Assembly (NCBI GenBank): GCA_902651635.1
Contig: CACRSC010000027.1
Location: forward strand, 208,449-272,448
Length of the DNA stretch: 64,000 nt
Direction of reading: 5' to 3'
Origin: Mastigamoeba balamuthi
Lineage: Eukaryota; Evosea; Mastigamoebida; Mastigamoebidae
Of the stretch, positions 1 to 12,214 are shown piece after piece (within the stretch, counting starts at the first letter, position 1; every line of letters begins with the position of its first letter). Made by a program: the position numbers and the translations under genes. Below the pieces are notes generated by a model, which saw nothing but the letters and a program-made list of their open reading frames with translations, had not been told where the DNA came from and made no database searches.

Positions 1-3000
1 GATGAACACTTCAATCTAGACACTATCCCAGCCTGCCGACCCATATGGTGGGATAAACCGCACCCCACACTACCCGACATGACAGCAGTGGCCATGGACG
101 ACCCGATCACAGAGGACGAACTGAGAGAGGCTGCAGTGGCACAAAAAAGCAGCTCGGCACCTGGACCCACCAGGTTCAAGGCTGAATACATTACCCAATT
201 TCCGGACTCATGGCACGACCAATGGCTTAAAAACCTGAATGACATATGGTCTGGCATCAAACCAATCCCACTGACGTGGACCAGAGGCGAAATCATGCCC
301 ATATACAAGGGAGGGGACCGCACACAGCCTGGTAACTACTGCCTCATCACACTATGCGAGGTGGGATACAAGATATTTACCACGATCATCAACAAGAGAC
401 TGTACAATACTCTAGAAGACCACAACATATGGGCCAACACCCAGGAAGGCTTCCGAGGCAATCACTCAACGACACATAACATATGAGCACTCCACCAGAG
501 ACTAGAGGAAGCCATCAGATGGCAACAGAAAGTTGTGGGCATGTACATTGACCTTAAGAAAGCATACGATTCCATCCACTGAGACCACATAGCAGCCACA
601 CTGAAATATTACAACGTTGGACCCACCCTAGCACGAACATAATGGCACTATATACCACCATGCAGGCCAGATCCCGCACGGCACATGGCCCCACGGAATG
701 GGTTAGCATTAATCGCAGAGTGCGACAGGGAGACCCACTGTCGTGCACACTCTTCAATCTCTCTATTAATCCCCACCTGTGCCAAATCGAGACGCACCCT
801 GAAGCCCTGGACATCTGTGGCCCCAAACGGGGGGTGCTCGACTACACCAATGACATGGTCCTACTGGTCCACACACCCCGGATGCTTGAACTACTATTGA
901 TATATGTGATGGACATGCAGGACACAGGGCTACACATTAACCCAAAGAAGTGTGCCACGTTCGCGAGAAATGACAAACCCCCCATGGTGGTAACCACACA
1001 AGGCACTATTGAACCGGTGGCGCCTGGCACCACCTACAAATACCTCGGCATACACCTGGACCCACAGGGCACGGATGCACTTGACGCCCCCGCCACGACG
1101 CACATTCTCCTAGAGCAGTGCAACTGGCTGTGCACCAAGAAATCCCTGTCCCTCGAACAATGTATATACATAGCCAACATGGTCATTAACGGAATGGCAC
1201 AATACCATGCCAGCACTATGGCGCAAAACAATAAACTACTAGAGTTGCTGTCGCACACCCTCGAGAATGTGGCAATAGGAAAACTAGGGCCCACACACAT
1301 GATTAGTAGACGACACGCATTCACACCCACAAGACAAGAAGGGCTAGGGCTCCGAAACCTGGTGGATGTCATACGAAGCAAACACGTACAGGAGGCACTG
1401 GAATGGCTCAACTCTATGACTCCCGATCTTATTATGCCAGAGACTGACATCACGGCAATACTCCCATGCCTAGATGAAGACTACACTGCAGCCTTCCCGC
1501 CATACCACAATATTGGAAAAATGAGGCTGACTGTGAACACGGCAGGATGCATTACCCGACTGTGGCAATACTTCCTGCAATGGAACACCCTCTTACCTGC
1601 TAGAAAAAGCATCCTACTGGACACGGGAACTCCCGCAGAGATCGGCCCACGAATGAATGAATCCCTCATACACACAGCAAGAGATCGGGGTTGGCAATTA
1701 AATAAAAAGGTAACAGAAGGACTGGCACGATACCTGGTGCGTAACCATCAGGGCGAACCCACGTGGCTAGTAGCAGACCTCAGCACAATGGGATATCACT
1801 TCAAAACCAACCTGGAACTCCAATGAACCATCACGTCTAACACACCGGAGGGAACGTGGAAAGACTGGCTACTCATAGCAACAGACGGCTCGTACGACCC
1901 GAGCTCAGGCAAAATGGCAATGGCAGTAGTAGTGGACGGACACCCCGACATGAACGAAGCTATACAAGTCAAGGGGGTTGGCACCTCCTGGACACCAGAA
2001 CTACGAGCAGTCGAATACGTAGTAGAAATCATGGACCCCACTTCCAAATGTGTCATAGCATGTGACAATGACCTAATAGTGCAAACCCTAAACATGGGGG
2101 ATCTCAATACAGTAGTAGACAAAGACGCAGTTAGACGATTTATCTGACTAAGGGAACTTGCATGTGCCAATGGAGGCGCCATAGTACTACAACACATCCA
2201 CAGTCACCAAGTAGAAAGAAGGACGAGGCAAGGAAAGTGATACCACAAAGGCTCGCATAGCACAGGATAATCAGTGATGGGGCACAGATCTACAGAGAGT
2301 CATTCGGCTGAATGCCATGGCAGACCAGCTTGCAAAACAAGCACTCACCCTCGACTGATGCCACGAACCGGACCACCCACTATGGGGGATCGACCTGGCC
2401 TCAATCCAGGAGCTCACCATAGAGACTACCCCGAAACCTACACACAATTTCCATACAGTTTTCAACATCGCATGGCAACATTGCCTCCAATGCTGCGAGG
2501 CCCACGAGACGAGAGCAGGCATATTGAAGATTCCACCAGTACTCCTCCACGAAAAAAACCAGAAAACAAGCCCAGTGCATGGGAGGCCTGCGATGGCACC
2601 AAGCCATCATGGGCACATACCGCACCCACAAAAACGCACAACTCGTGACCCCCAGACGGGTGTGGGAAGACCTGGCCCCCCGCACCAGACTACACTGGAG
2701 CGACCCTCGATGCCCATTCTGCACCACTAAGGCAGACTCTTTAGCCCACCACCTATGGAATTGCCCCCAGCAGAGTCAATGGCGCACCAGACTCATCAGC
2801 ATCATAGGTATACCTCCCACAGAACTAAAACAGTGGGCACATGCCCAATTCACCAAAAACAAGGATGTGGCCCCCATACACTACACACTGGCATACGGCA
2901 CCTGGGCGAAGAATCAACAGTCCAAGAAACAACTAGAAGCACAAGAAGAATGGGTCGCCACCATGCAAGACTGGCTGGAAGATATGAGCCACAAGGACAA

Positions 3001-3568
3001 CCAAATGGCACACGAAGCACAGAAAAGACAGATACCAGGCGACACCCCCAAAACACCCTTTAACTGCCCGGACTACACCCGCTCCAAAAAACGACATAAA
3101 CCACTCAAGAGGCGACACAGCCCCTTCCATGTCATAGAACCCATGGAAGACGAGATGCGATATAAGGACATACCCAAGGGACATGCCCCACCCCAACAGC
3201 CAGCCCCAAAACGACTACCCCCCAGGGCCTCCAAGCCATACCACCAGGTCACACTGACTCAGCAATGGCCTGCACCCCAAACAGAACCCGCCCCCGCTAC
3301 TACCCACAAAAGAAACACACCGGACACACCTACTATCACTGAACCAGACAGTGCCAAAATCAAGAAGGCAATCAAACGCCGCCATACCCCCAATGTCAAC
3401 AGAAACCAAACGATAAACAGCATGTTCAGCAAGTACACGGACAAAGTGATGAACCACATACAGGACGCAGTTCTGGACCGGTTTTCCCAGAACCGCCCCT
3501 GGACATACTCCCCCAAGCCACACAACATGCATGCCCCCCCCCCCCCCCAAACACACCACATACCGTAA
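1..3568 (+). mobile_element. Decayed LINE (non-LTR retrotransposon), 5' end outside the window
   Basis: The translated fragments follow the order of a LINE ORF2. Reverse-transcriptase blocks come first: FRGNHSTTHNI near 450-486, the catalytic-Asp block IDLKKAYDSIH near 547-579, RQGDPLSCTLFN near 723-758, and YTNDM near 844 in place of the usual YADD-type box. An RNase H-like block starting ATDGSYDP lies at about 1878, and a CCHC zinc knuckle (CPFC then HxxxxC) lies near 2710-2770. The C-terminal tail to 3568 is basic and Pro-rich. The endonuclease part would lie left of position 1. The copy is dead: it has at least two frame changes (about 640 and 2270-2316) and six in-frame stops, all TGA, at 484, 580, 1824, 2145, 2238 and 2356. 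Which LINE clade it belongs to I cannot say without a tree. Confidence 0.88.
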
Positions 3569-3869
3569 CCCCCACGGTTGACTTCTTCAACCACATTCCG
3601 GCTCTCCAGGACTCCGAGCTCTGGATCAATCCCCATGGAACGCAATCCCAGAGGTAACCTGTAGCTGTAAAGCACGCCGGCTGAAGGGCGCCATGCTGGT
3701 CCCCTGCACAGTGGCTACAGCTGCACTGCACAGCTGGGCGAATCTGGCGAGCATATATCTGCCTGCAAGAATGGCCTTGGGAAAAACAGTTTCGGGGAAG
3801 GGGCTTAGTGTAGTCCACTTCTATTATACTTAACAACAGCTTCTTTCTCCTGCAGGGGACCCGCGGTGT
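3569..3869. other. Spacer between LINE and recombinase element
   Basis: No gene is seen. A run of about 14 C (3535-3548) sits just before this spacer, inside the LINE tail. The boundary between the two mobile elements is not marked by a repeat that I can recognise. Confidence 0.4.
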
Positions 3870-4897
3870 GTGGACATAAAACCCACTTTCCTGCAGATGG
3901 CCAGTCTGTCAGAGAAGACACTGCCCAGCTATGGCTATGGTATGAGGCTGTTCTTTCGCTGGTGGGGGGCAGAACCACTAAGTTATGTTGACCTTACGGT
4001 TGACATGGTCCTGCAGTTCATCTCTGATGCATCGGAGGCTGGTTTCTCCTATGCACAGATTAACAAGTGCAGGGAGTGGCTCACTTTCATAGACCGCTGT
4101 CAGAGGGTAGGACCATCACGAGGAGTACTCCAGCACACTACAATCACCAGCTCTATGAAGGGCTTCGACAATCTCGACAAACAATATGGCATACACCAGA
4201 CCACCTGGCCTATAACGTGGAGCAGGATCAAGAAGGCCTATGACAACCTCCCTGCAGTCATGAGGGCAGTGTGTACACTGGGTTATGCATTCCTACTGCG
4301 GTGGGAAGACGTGGTGGAGCTGACATCCTCAGACGAGTCTGGCATCGACACACTCAAGAATGGGGTTTTCTGCCTCTTCCTCAGACGAGAGGAGAGGTAC
4401 CCCCATGGTGGTGGCTTGTCGGTTATCTTTCCACCACAGCTGTTCCCCGAAGATCTCCACTTCAGAGTGTTGTGGGCACTGGAGACCCTTTGCTACAATC
4501 CATTGACCATAGCAGATCTGGTCAATGATGAAATTCGTCGAGCCTTGGGCAAACAGGCACGATTCCACGGCTGCCGTCATGGGTGCTGCAGTGACATGAT
4601 GGCCTCTGGTTGTCGTGTTCTATTGCCACAAGGTCTCTCTGTTCGGTCCGTTAAATGGAGGGTGAACCTCTGAGTAGTTCTTATGGTTCTCACCACATGT
4701 CCCTCCATGACTACCTTACCCCGGCCCAGCAGAACCTCAGGTTCGCAACAGTGGCTTTCTCACGGACTCTTTCCCCTTTTCTGGTAGTTATAATCAACGT
4801 GGTGATGGCGTTTGGGGGGTACTGCCACACGGGCTACGTTTCAGGCCCCAGGGTGCTCGGGACTCAGTCCCTCACTCCTGGTCGATTCCAGGAATAA
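3870..4897 (+). mobile_element. Fossil tyrosine-recombinase element fragment (Crypton- or DIRS-like)
   Basis: The reading has the signature of a phage-integrase-type tyrosine recombinase. An N-terminal helical SAM-like part (SYGYGMRLFFRWWG, DMVLQFISDA) is followed by the first-arginine box FLLRWEDVVEL and later the HGCRH box. Recombinases of this sort with no prokaryotic neighbours occur in Crypton DNA transposons and in DIRS-type retroelements. With no reverse transcriptase in view the two cannot be told apart. The copy appears broken and incomplete; no terminal repeats were found. A possible AATAAA poly(A) signal lies at 4892. Confidence 0.6.
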
Positions 4898-4949
4898 ATA
4901 GATGCGTGGCTGTGGGCTGCTCGAGCCACAGGCCTTAGGCATTGCATCG

Positions 4950-5209
4950 TGCTCAAAGCTGAACTCTGAAAGAGGCACTTGAATGTGTCTTGCACGTGGC
5001 CAAGCCATTCAAAACACGCACGCACACAATACGGTATCCAACTCGCGCATAGGTCATGCAGAGGCTCGTTGTGAGAACCAAGTATTGGCAGAAACGGAGA
5101 GGGAGCTGAGAGACCTTGGCATCAGTGTCATTGTGTGCACATGCTGGCACATTTCCGAGAACAATACAGGCCACATAGCATGATGTGTTCCTCACGCTCT
5201 GTGCAGACA
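4950..5209 (-). repeat. 3' flank of receptor copy A, repeated at 9028-9298
   Basis: This non-coding stretch just beyond the stop of the minus-strand receptor-like gene recurs almost letter for letter at 9028-9298 beyond the second copy. It shows that the tandem duplication took flanking DNA along with the gene. Confidence 0.7.
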
Positions 5210-6474
5210 CTACGGTAACTGCGACACAGCCAGGAGCGCACCCACCACCGACGACACAAGGGAGGCAGCCAGCACTGTGTTTGTGCTCGCCAGCGACCTC
5301 TCGGCGCACGCCTGCGACGCTGGCACGCACGCCGAGCCACAGAGCCTGCACGACGTGAAGTTGGCGCAGATGTGGCTGCTCAGGTCCCTGCACTCGGCGC
5401 ACTGCTGCCCTCCTGGGATGCACACCTCTGTGGCACTGCACCACGTGTTGTTGCTCTCCGCGCATTCCGTCGCACTCTGCGTCGAAGATGAAGGGGATCG
5501 TCAGGCGAGGCCGGGACGTAAGGAAGCTGAACATTGTCACATCGCTTTTCCGTGATCCCACTGAATTCCACCTCGGAACAAAGGTACACACCCGGGGGAA
5601 AAATTGACTGTCTGGAGCTTGACATCCCAGACACCCCGGTGGGGGCGTGATGCATCACCCCTCTCGCGAACGGATTTCTGTGTTCCCCGGGCAAAAACAA
5701 CGGGGGCCGAACCCACACAGAAACGGACACGAGAAACGGAGGGCGGAGGGGAGAGGAGGGCAGCGCACAGTGAGGGTGCGGCACGAGGGACACGTGGCGG
5801 TGGCGGCCACACACGCGCGCAGAGTGGGGCAGCTGCGGCACCCCGCAGTGCTGGCGCAGCGGTCGGGGCCCAGGGCGCTGCACTCGCACGCGCTGGCCAT
5901 GGCTGCGCTGAGATGTCAGGGGCAGCAAATATAACTGGACAACGCACCGGCATCGACGCACGAGAGCGTCGCCCCGCACCACTGGCACGCGCCCGTGCAC
6001 ATGCCCCTCGGCGTCCCCGCGCACGCCGCGCATGTGTCGCCGCTGCCTGCGCACAGCGAGCGTGTGGCGCACCACCTGCACGACGCGTCCCCCCCGCACA
6101 CGTCGCTCTGCCGGTGCCCCGCGCACGCCGTGCAGTTGGCCCCCGCGTCGGTGCACGCGCTGCCCAGGCTGCACCACTGGCACCCCGCCATCACCCTGCA
6201 CAGCTCCCCGGTGCCCCTCGAGCTGCACTGCGTGCACGTGTCGCTGAAGAGCTGGCAGCGAGACGTCGCTGGACACCACGCGCACACTGTGCAGGTGTCT
6301 CAGTTTGTGTCGTGCTCGATCTCTCCTTACTTGGCGAGCGGTCGCACTGGTCGATGCCCAGCGCAGAGCACGGACGGCAGCTGCTGGGCTCAGTGGCAGC
6401 GAGGCACGAAGACTGGGAGGGACACCAGCTGCACCCAGAGTGGTGTGCGCACTCCTGTGGTCGCCACCGTCAGA
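4950..6474 (-). repeat. Tandem-duplicated 1.5-kb unit, left copy
   Basis: Left member of a direct repeat whose right member is 9028-10564. Identity looks very high across coding, intron-like and flanking parts, which argues for a recent event. The right copy ends where the left one continues into the rest of the receptor gene. Confidence 0.8.
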
Positions 6475-8385
6475 GGAAGTGTGGACAGGAGAACGTGGCG
6501 CACCTCGTGGGACATGCTCAGCTCAGAGCACTGCGGGCACGTGCTGTTGAGTTCTCTCAGAATGCACGCCCCCGTCGACGGACACCAGAAGCAGGACCCG
6601 CTTGTGCTGCACCCGTCCTTGGACAGCCTTGGGCACAGCGCTGCTAGATCATCCGAGTATTCTGCGGCCACCACAGTCAGCAAGCAGTCTCAGTGGACGG
6701 GGGCAAGCAGCGCACTGACGCAGCGGTGGCCAATGCTGAACGTGCCAGCCACACACTTGCACGCAACGCAGGTGGCCGACTGGTCGTCGCACTCCTCCCG
6801 CCAGTCGTCCACCGTCAGGGTCCCGCACACTGCGCTCCCCTCTCAGAATCGCCCTGTGCGTGCCGCTCCGAAATGTGCGCACGCGAGCACGTGTTGTTGG
6901 CGACGCTGCTGGGGGTCCACCCCGCCTGGCACCGGCACGACGTTGCGTTGCATCCCGTTGTGCCGTCGCACTCCTCCCCGGCGTCCACCACAGCGTCCCC
7001 GCACTCTGCAGCCCCGCTGTCAGAACACTCCCACGCCCGCCCGCCCGCTGGTCCCGCGCACTGGTGCAGCCGCCCGGTGCCGGGCGCCACCCGGGCATGC
7101 AGACGCAGTTTGTCCCACATCCGTCTGTGCTGTCGCACTGCTCGCCGCCCTCGCGCTGCTTATTCCCGCACACTGCGCTGCCGCTGAGTCACGGTGGCGG
7201 TGCTGGTGTGTGTGCCCACGTGTGCAGGAGAACAAGCCGGTGGAGATTCCTGGCCATTTGCACACACAGCTGGAATTGCACAACGAGGTGCTGTCGCACT
7301 GCTCTCCGGGATCCTGCAGGTGGTTCCCGCACTCTGCAGTGTGCACGCACGTTAGAGTGGCTGAAGGGAATGCCAGAGGGCGCTGGGTGCACTTGTGCAG
7401 GTGTGGCCCCACGGCGATACGATCCAGTTGCTGTCTGTGTCACACGTGCACCAGCGCGTGCACCCGTCTGCGGTGCTGTTGTGAGTACTGGTGCTTTCAG
7501 GGTCGCAGTCCTCTCCCTCGCTGACAACGTGGTCTCCACACTCTGTGAGAGTGAGGAAATTTCGGGATTGTTAGCAGAGAGATTTAGTGTGCGTGTGGCA
7601 CTTGGGCAGTCTGTCCGTGTTGTTGTTCCGTTGGCGTCCAGGATGCATGAGTGCTCGTATTGAAGTCTGTTGTGATGTCAGAGATGGTCAAAGCGGCTGC
7701 TGTGCTCACGTGACGTTAGGTGGCTGTGGCCCAAAGACCCTTGTGTTGCTGACGTCCCTGTGACATCGCCAACGTTATGCACTTGTACTTGCAGTAATGT
7801 ACGCACAGTAGTAATTGCTCTCTGAGAGCAGAGGGTATGGTGCCCGTGAGGCCCTGGTTGTTTTGCAGTTGTCTGGCGGGCGGGCCAGTGAGAACCACTC
7901 AGACGTAGACAACTCGGCGCACATTTCGCTGAGTAACCGGAGGCTGGCGAGGGTCTTGGGAATGGTCCCCCTGATGTTGTTGTCGTTGAGGTACCTGTGG
8001 TGCGTGTGTGAGCCTTGTCAGTGCAAGGAGGCAGCAGCATGTGCGCACAGGTTAACGAGGTTGTGGAAGAGGCCTATCTCTGGGGGGATGGTCCCCTGCA
8101 GCCCACACCGTAGAAGGATGCTGTGGCGCACTGTTAGCCGTCAGTGATGCCTTGTGGGTGGCCTCACATTGTCCGGACGTGGTTGCCAGAGAGGGTGATG
8201 CCCGTTAGGCCCGTGATGCTCTCAGGGGGAGTGGTGCAGGGGTTTGTGGTCCAGAAGGTGGAGCTGATGTTCAGGGAGGACTTCAGGGCGCAGAGGGCAG
8301 AGCGCTCGCCAGCGTCCAGCGCCGCGCACTGGCACGCTGCCCCCAGGAGCACACACACGGCCAACAGCTGATCCGTGCGTACCAT
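5210..8385 (-). CDS. LRR/Cys-rich/PSI surface receptor-like protein without kinase domain (copy A)
   Basis: Read on the minus strand from the ATG at 8385, the gene opens with a signal peptide (LLAVCVLLGAACQCAAL) and an LRR N-cap. Plant-type LRRs follow (GTIPPEIG, NNIRGTIPKTLASL) at about 8100-7850. Then come repeats of the DUF4215 kind (CGDHVVSEGEDCD, CGNHLQDPGEQCD, CGDAVVDAGEECD) at about 7540-6750, and several PSI-like CxWC modules at about 6620-5600. The gene ends with a hydrophobic segment (TVLAASLVSSVVGALLAV) and a TAG at 5210. The domains sit in different frames and are probably joined by short introns; I did not fix every exon edge. The kinase domain seen in the plus-strand relative at 22995-27295 is absent, and only about four residues follow the membrane segment. 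It could act as a decoy or co-receptor, or be decaying; sequence alone does not say. Confidence 0.6.
7680..8110 (-). other. LRR block of receptor copy A
   Basis: The minus strand shows at least three LRR signatures of the GTIPxxL type (GTIPPEIG, GTIPKTLASL, GTIPSAL). This is the repeat form common in plant receptor kinases and in amoebozoan surface proteins. The repeats are separated by short stretches in other frames that look like introns. Confidence 0.5.
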
Positions 8386-9027
8386 GGCAGGCGAGGTGGA
8401 TGAGGAGGAGGGAGAGGAGGGGAGGAGGGAGAGCTTGGGTGGTGATGCGCTGCTGAGGAGCAGTTGGCGACTAAGTGCAGGAGGAGATTCTCCCGTGGTT
8501 TTGAAACTGGGCCGCCACGTCCACCCCAACCGCAAAATATCTGCGCCCCCTTGATCTTCTGTGCACCTCCTGCCTTTGCTGTGCGCCCCTGCCGCGTGCC
8601 CTCCGGCCCACCGCCCCTGCAAGGCGGCCTGCGCGACCCCAGCGGGGGCACGTGGCTGAGACTCCCACCCCTCCTCTGGCGCAGTTCCAAGAACATGGGC
8701 TGGGGCTGGCTGGGCCAACACAGCCATCCCGCCACTGGCGCGCTGCTTACGGCTGAAACGCCAAGCCCCTTGGCCACAACGTCTATCACGTGTGAGGCCA
8801 TCGTTTGCCCTTGTTCGATTGTTGTGGCAGAGTCTTGTCTCGTTGCCCAAAAGGGCCTGCTGATCTTACGTCTCGCTGGGCGGGAAAAAGGTGAGGAAAA
8901 ACAGCCTTGTAGTAAAACCAAAACAGCGTGCCTGGGGAGAGGGGGAAATGGCAGTGGTGGTGTGAACAGGAGATCTTCAATCCAATTTGAAAACTGAGCC
9001 CGAGTGATACTGCAAGCAGCATTGTTC
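8386..9027. other. Upstream region of receptor copy A
   Basis: The segment lies upstream of the minus-strand start at 8385 and ends where the repeated 3' flank of copy B begins. The long open reading frames here run in GC-rich DNA and match nothing I recognise. No clear promoter motif was found. Confidence 0.4.
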
Positions 9028-10564
9028 TCAAAGCTGAACTCTGAATGAGGCTGCACCCGAGTGTGTGTCTTACACATGGCCAAGCCATTCAAAACACGCA
9101 CGCACACAATGCGGTATCCAATTCGCACATCGGTCATGCAGAGGCTCGTTGTGAGAACCAAGTATTGGCAGAAATGGAGAGGGAGCTGAGAGACATTGGC
9201 ATCAGTGTCATTGTGTGCACACGCTGGCACATTTCCGAGAACAATACAGGCCGTGTGCTTGGCTGTGCTGTGTTCCTCACGCTCTGTGCAGAAAGACACT
9301 ACGGCGACTGCGACACACTCAGGAGCGCACCCACCACCGACGACACAAGGGAGGCAGCCAGCACTGTGTTTGTGCTCGCCAGCGACCTCTCGGCGCACGC
9401 CTGCGACGCTGGCACGCACGCCGAGCCACAGAGCCTGCACGACGTGAAGTTGGCGCAGATGTGGCTGCTCAGGTCCCTGCACTCGGCGCACTGCTGCCCT
9501 CCTGGGATGCACACCTCTGTGGCACTGCACCACGTGTTGTTGCTCTCCGCGCATTCCGTCGCACTCTGCGTCGAAGATGAAGGGGATCGTCAGGCGAGGC
9601 CGGGACGTAAGGAAGCTGAACATTGTCACATCGCTTTTCCGTGATCCCACTGAATTCCACCTCGGAACAAAGGTACACACCCGGGGGAAAAATTGACTGT
9701 CTGGAGCTTGACATCCCAGACACCCCGGTGGGGGCGTGATGCATCACCCCTCTCGCGAACGGATTTCTGTGTTCCCCGGGCAAAAACAACGGGGGCCGAA
9801 CCCACACAGAAACGGACACGAGAAACGGAGGGCGGAGGGGAGAGGAGGGCAGCGCACAGTGAGGGTGCGGCACGAGGGACACGTGGCGGTGGCGGCCACA
9901 CACGCGCGCAGAGTGGGGCAGCTGCGGCACCCCGCAGTGCTGGCGCAGCGGTCGGGGCCCAGGGCGCTGCACTCGCACGCGCTGGCCATGGCTGCGCTGA
10001 GATGTCAGGGGCAGCAAATATAACTGGACAACGCACCGGCATCGACGCACGAGAGCGTCGCCCCGCACCACTGGCACGCGCCCGTGCACATGCCCCTCGG
10101 CGTCCCCGCGCACGCCGCGCATGTGTCGCCGCTGCCTGCGCACAGCGAGCGTGTGGCGCACCACCTGCACGACGCGTCCCCCCCGCACACGTCGCTCTGC
10201 CGGTGCCCCGCGCACGCCGTGCAGTTGGCCCCCGCGTCGGTGCACGCGCTGCCCACGCCGCACCACTGGCACCCCGCCATCACCCTGCACAGCTCCCCGG
10301 TGCCCCTCGAGCTGCACTGCGTGCACGTGTCGCTGAAGAGCTGGCAGCGAGACGTCGCTGGACACCACGCGCACACTGCGCAGTTGTCTCAGTTTTGTGT
10401 CGTGCTGGATCTCTCCTTACTTGGCGAGCGGTCGCACTGGTCGATGCCCAGCGCAGAGCACGGACGGCAGCTGCTGGGCTCAGCGGCAGCGAGGCACGAA
10501 GACTGGGAGGGACACCAGCTGCATCCAGAGTGGTGCGCGCACTCCTGTGGTCGCCACCGTCAGA
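9028..10564 (-). repeat. Tandem-duplicated 1.5-kb unit, right copy
   Basis: Right member of the direct repeat pair with 4950-6474. A few small indels and substitutions separate the copies, for example CSLG in copy A against CGVG in copy B. Confidence 0.8.
9299..10564 (-). pseudogene. Truncated receptor copy B (PSI modules and membrane segment only)
   Basis: This is a near-identical repeat of copy A, shifted by about 4.09 kb (5604 corresponds to 9693, 6470 to 10560). It keeps the PSI-like CxWC modules (CAWCPATSRC, CQWCGVGSAC, CRWCATRSLC) and the membrane segment ending SVVGALLSVSQSP. Similarity to copy A stops abruptly near 10564. Signal peptide, LRRs and DUF4215-type repeats are therefore missing, and no start codon with a leader is visible. 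It is most simply a 5'-truncated duplicate. Whether it is transcribed from some new promoter cannot be judged. Confidence 0.7.
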
Positions 10565-11441
10565 CTGCACCGAGGACAGGGGAACGCGGCGACCTGTCCA
10601 TCTCGGAGCACTGCCGGCACGGCGAGCACGCTCGCAGTGCACGAAACCCGTCGGGGTGACGTCGTTCCGCCGGTGCTTGAGTCAACTGCGGGGCTGCGGG
10701 GGGCTGGGGCTGTCTGGTTCCGGAACAGCGCGGTCTGCACTGCAGAAGATCAGCGGGGGAGGTGGGGGGGAAGGGGGGGGGGGGGGGGTCGGTGCACTAG
10801 TGCTCTGTGCCTCTACTGCTCGGGGGGGTCGCCGCCGTCACTCGCATTGGCGTGGCTCAGCGCACCCGCTGGGCGGCACCGCAGGGCTCCGCTCGGTCCG
10901 TCTGTCGTTCAGGGGTCGGTCTCTCGGGTGTTCGGGGCCCACGCGTTTCCCTCATCATCTCTCAGGTCGTCCGCAGAGGCCCCCACAGCGCAGTTGGGTT
11001 GGACACCGCCAGTCCTGGCGAGCGGCGTGGTGAGGCCGGAGGAGGCAGACGCGCCCCGAGTGCCCGGCTGTGGGCAGGTGGAGCGGGGTGGGGCGCTGTG
11101 TCGTCACCGACTGCCATTCCGGGCCTCTCGGTCGACCGGAGAACAGCAGTTCTGCACTGCCCCCCGCGTGCAGCGGCGCCCTGCCTCCCGTCCCCCCGGT
11201 GCGTGCTAGGCAGGCCGCCCCCGTGCCCCGCTGAGGTGGGTTCCGCAAAGCGGCATGCACCTTTTTTCGCCCCCCGGAGTCCGTCCGGAAGACCCGGGGC
11301 TCCTGTGGGCAAAACCCGCAAGAACCGCCCGTCAAAACACACAAAGCACAGAGCAGCAAGCAGAGCTCAAACCCCCCAAAAAGCACATACTACCTGAGCA
11401 CAGGCCCCCGCAAGCCCAGCACGGCACAGACACCCACGGCG
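10565..11441. other. Spacer with a long G run
   Basis: No supported gene. A near-pure G tract, about 30 nt with one A, runs from about 10763 to 10788. The surrounding DNA is very GC-rich, so long open frames on both strands mean little. Confidence 0.4.
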
Positions 11442-12214
11442 ATGGTCAGGACAGAGTACAGGAGCGCCCAGAGCGGCAGGACGTTCACGGTGGTGGTCCT
11501 CTGCGAGCAGGGCACCCGCCCCTCGGACTTCACGCCCCAGAAGGCCGCCCTGCGCCAGCAGCGCGCCTCGGTCTTCGGCAGGGGCTGGCTCGACGACGAG
11601 GCGGCCGCGGGCAACGCCCTCGTGCGCCGCCTGGACGCGGGACACGTGCTGGCGGCCCTCGACGCCGAGGCCGTCGCCCTGCACAGGCCCTGCTCCCGCG
11701 AGTCGCTCTTCAAGACCCTCAAGAAGCTCCACCACTCGCGCGACATCAGGGACCGCGCCCTCAGGGCCGTCCCCGACCTCCTGGGCAGAGCAGACGCCAT
11801 ACTGCACCAAGGTTCCGATTTTTCGAACCCCCTCAGCAGGATATTTTTCCAAGATCTTCGCCTGATGACGAGATATGCGCAGAGGGGCTCGTGCGCGTCA
11901 TGACGACGAGGGAGGTCAAGGCGCGCCGGAGGATGCTCAGGGCCGCCAGGAGCGAGGAGCAGCTGGGCGGTGGCTTGGCCAGCGCTCCGGAGTCGTCGCC
12001 CGAGGGCGGCCAGGATCTGGAGCTGGATATGACGCCAGATACCGTGGGATTCTCGCCGGTCCAGGAGATCCAGGTGGTCCAGAATATCCCGGAATGGCTT
12101 CTGGAATTCGAGAATCCGGAGACAGAATCTGTCCCGCTCGGGGGGCAGCCGGCGGCCAGCAGCGAGTACATGCCCGAAGACCCCTCCCAGCCCGACACGG
12201 TTTTCTGGTTTTGA
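11442..12214 (+). CDS. Unknown protein, tandem paralog 1 (two exons)
   Basis: Exon 1 (11442-11811) starts MVRTEYRSAQSG and is compact and charged. A 71-bp intron at 11812-11882 (GT...AG, phase 1) joins it to EGLVRVMTTREVKA, and exon 2 runs to a TGA at 12214, giving about 233 residues. The N-terminal 120 residues look like a folded domain: a beta-like start (FTVVVLCEQ), then helices (LVRRLDAGHVLAALDAEAVA, SLFKTLKKLHH). The acidic C-terminal tail (about 80 residues) looks disordered. The second copy at 13009-13748 keeps the same intron position and phase, which supports the model. I do not recognise the family; no signal peptide or membrane segment is seen. Confidence 0.75.

Noticed and set aside
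1-3568. TGA recoded as tryptophan (alternative genetic code)
   Set aside because: Several clear host genes in the window (transporter, SCAMP, H1-like, CDCA7-like, USB1) end on TGA at the expected length, so TGA is a normal stop.
5604-6647. Long plus-strand open frame (347 codons) and its twin at 9693-11033
   Set aside because: They lie antisense to the receptor ectodomains, are rich in Arg/Ala/His as expected from the complement of GC-rich Cys codons, and show no domain. They are shadows.
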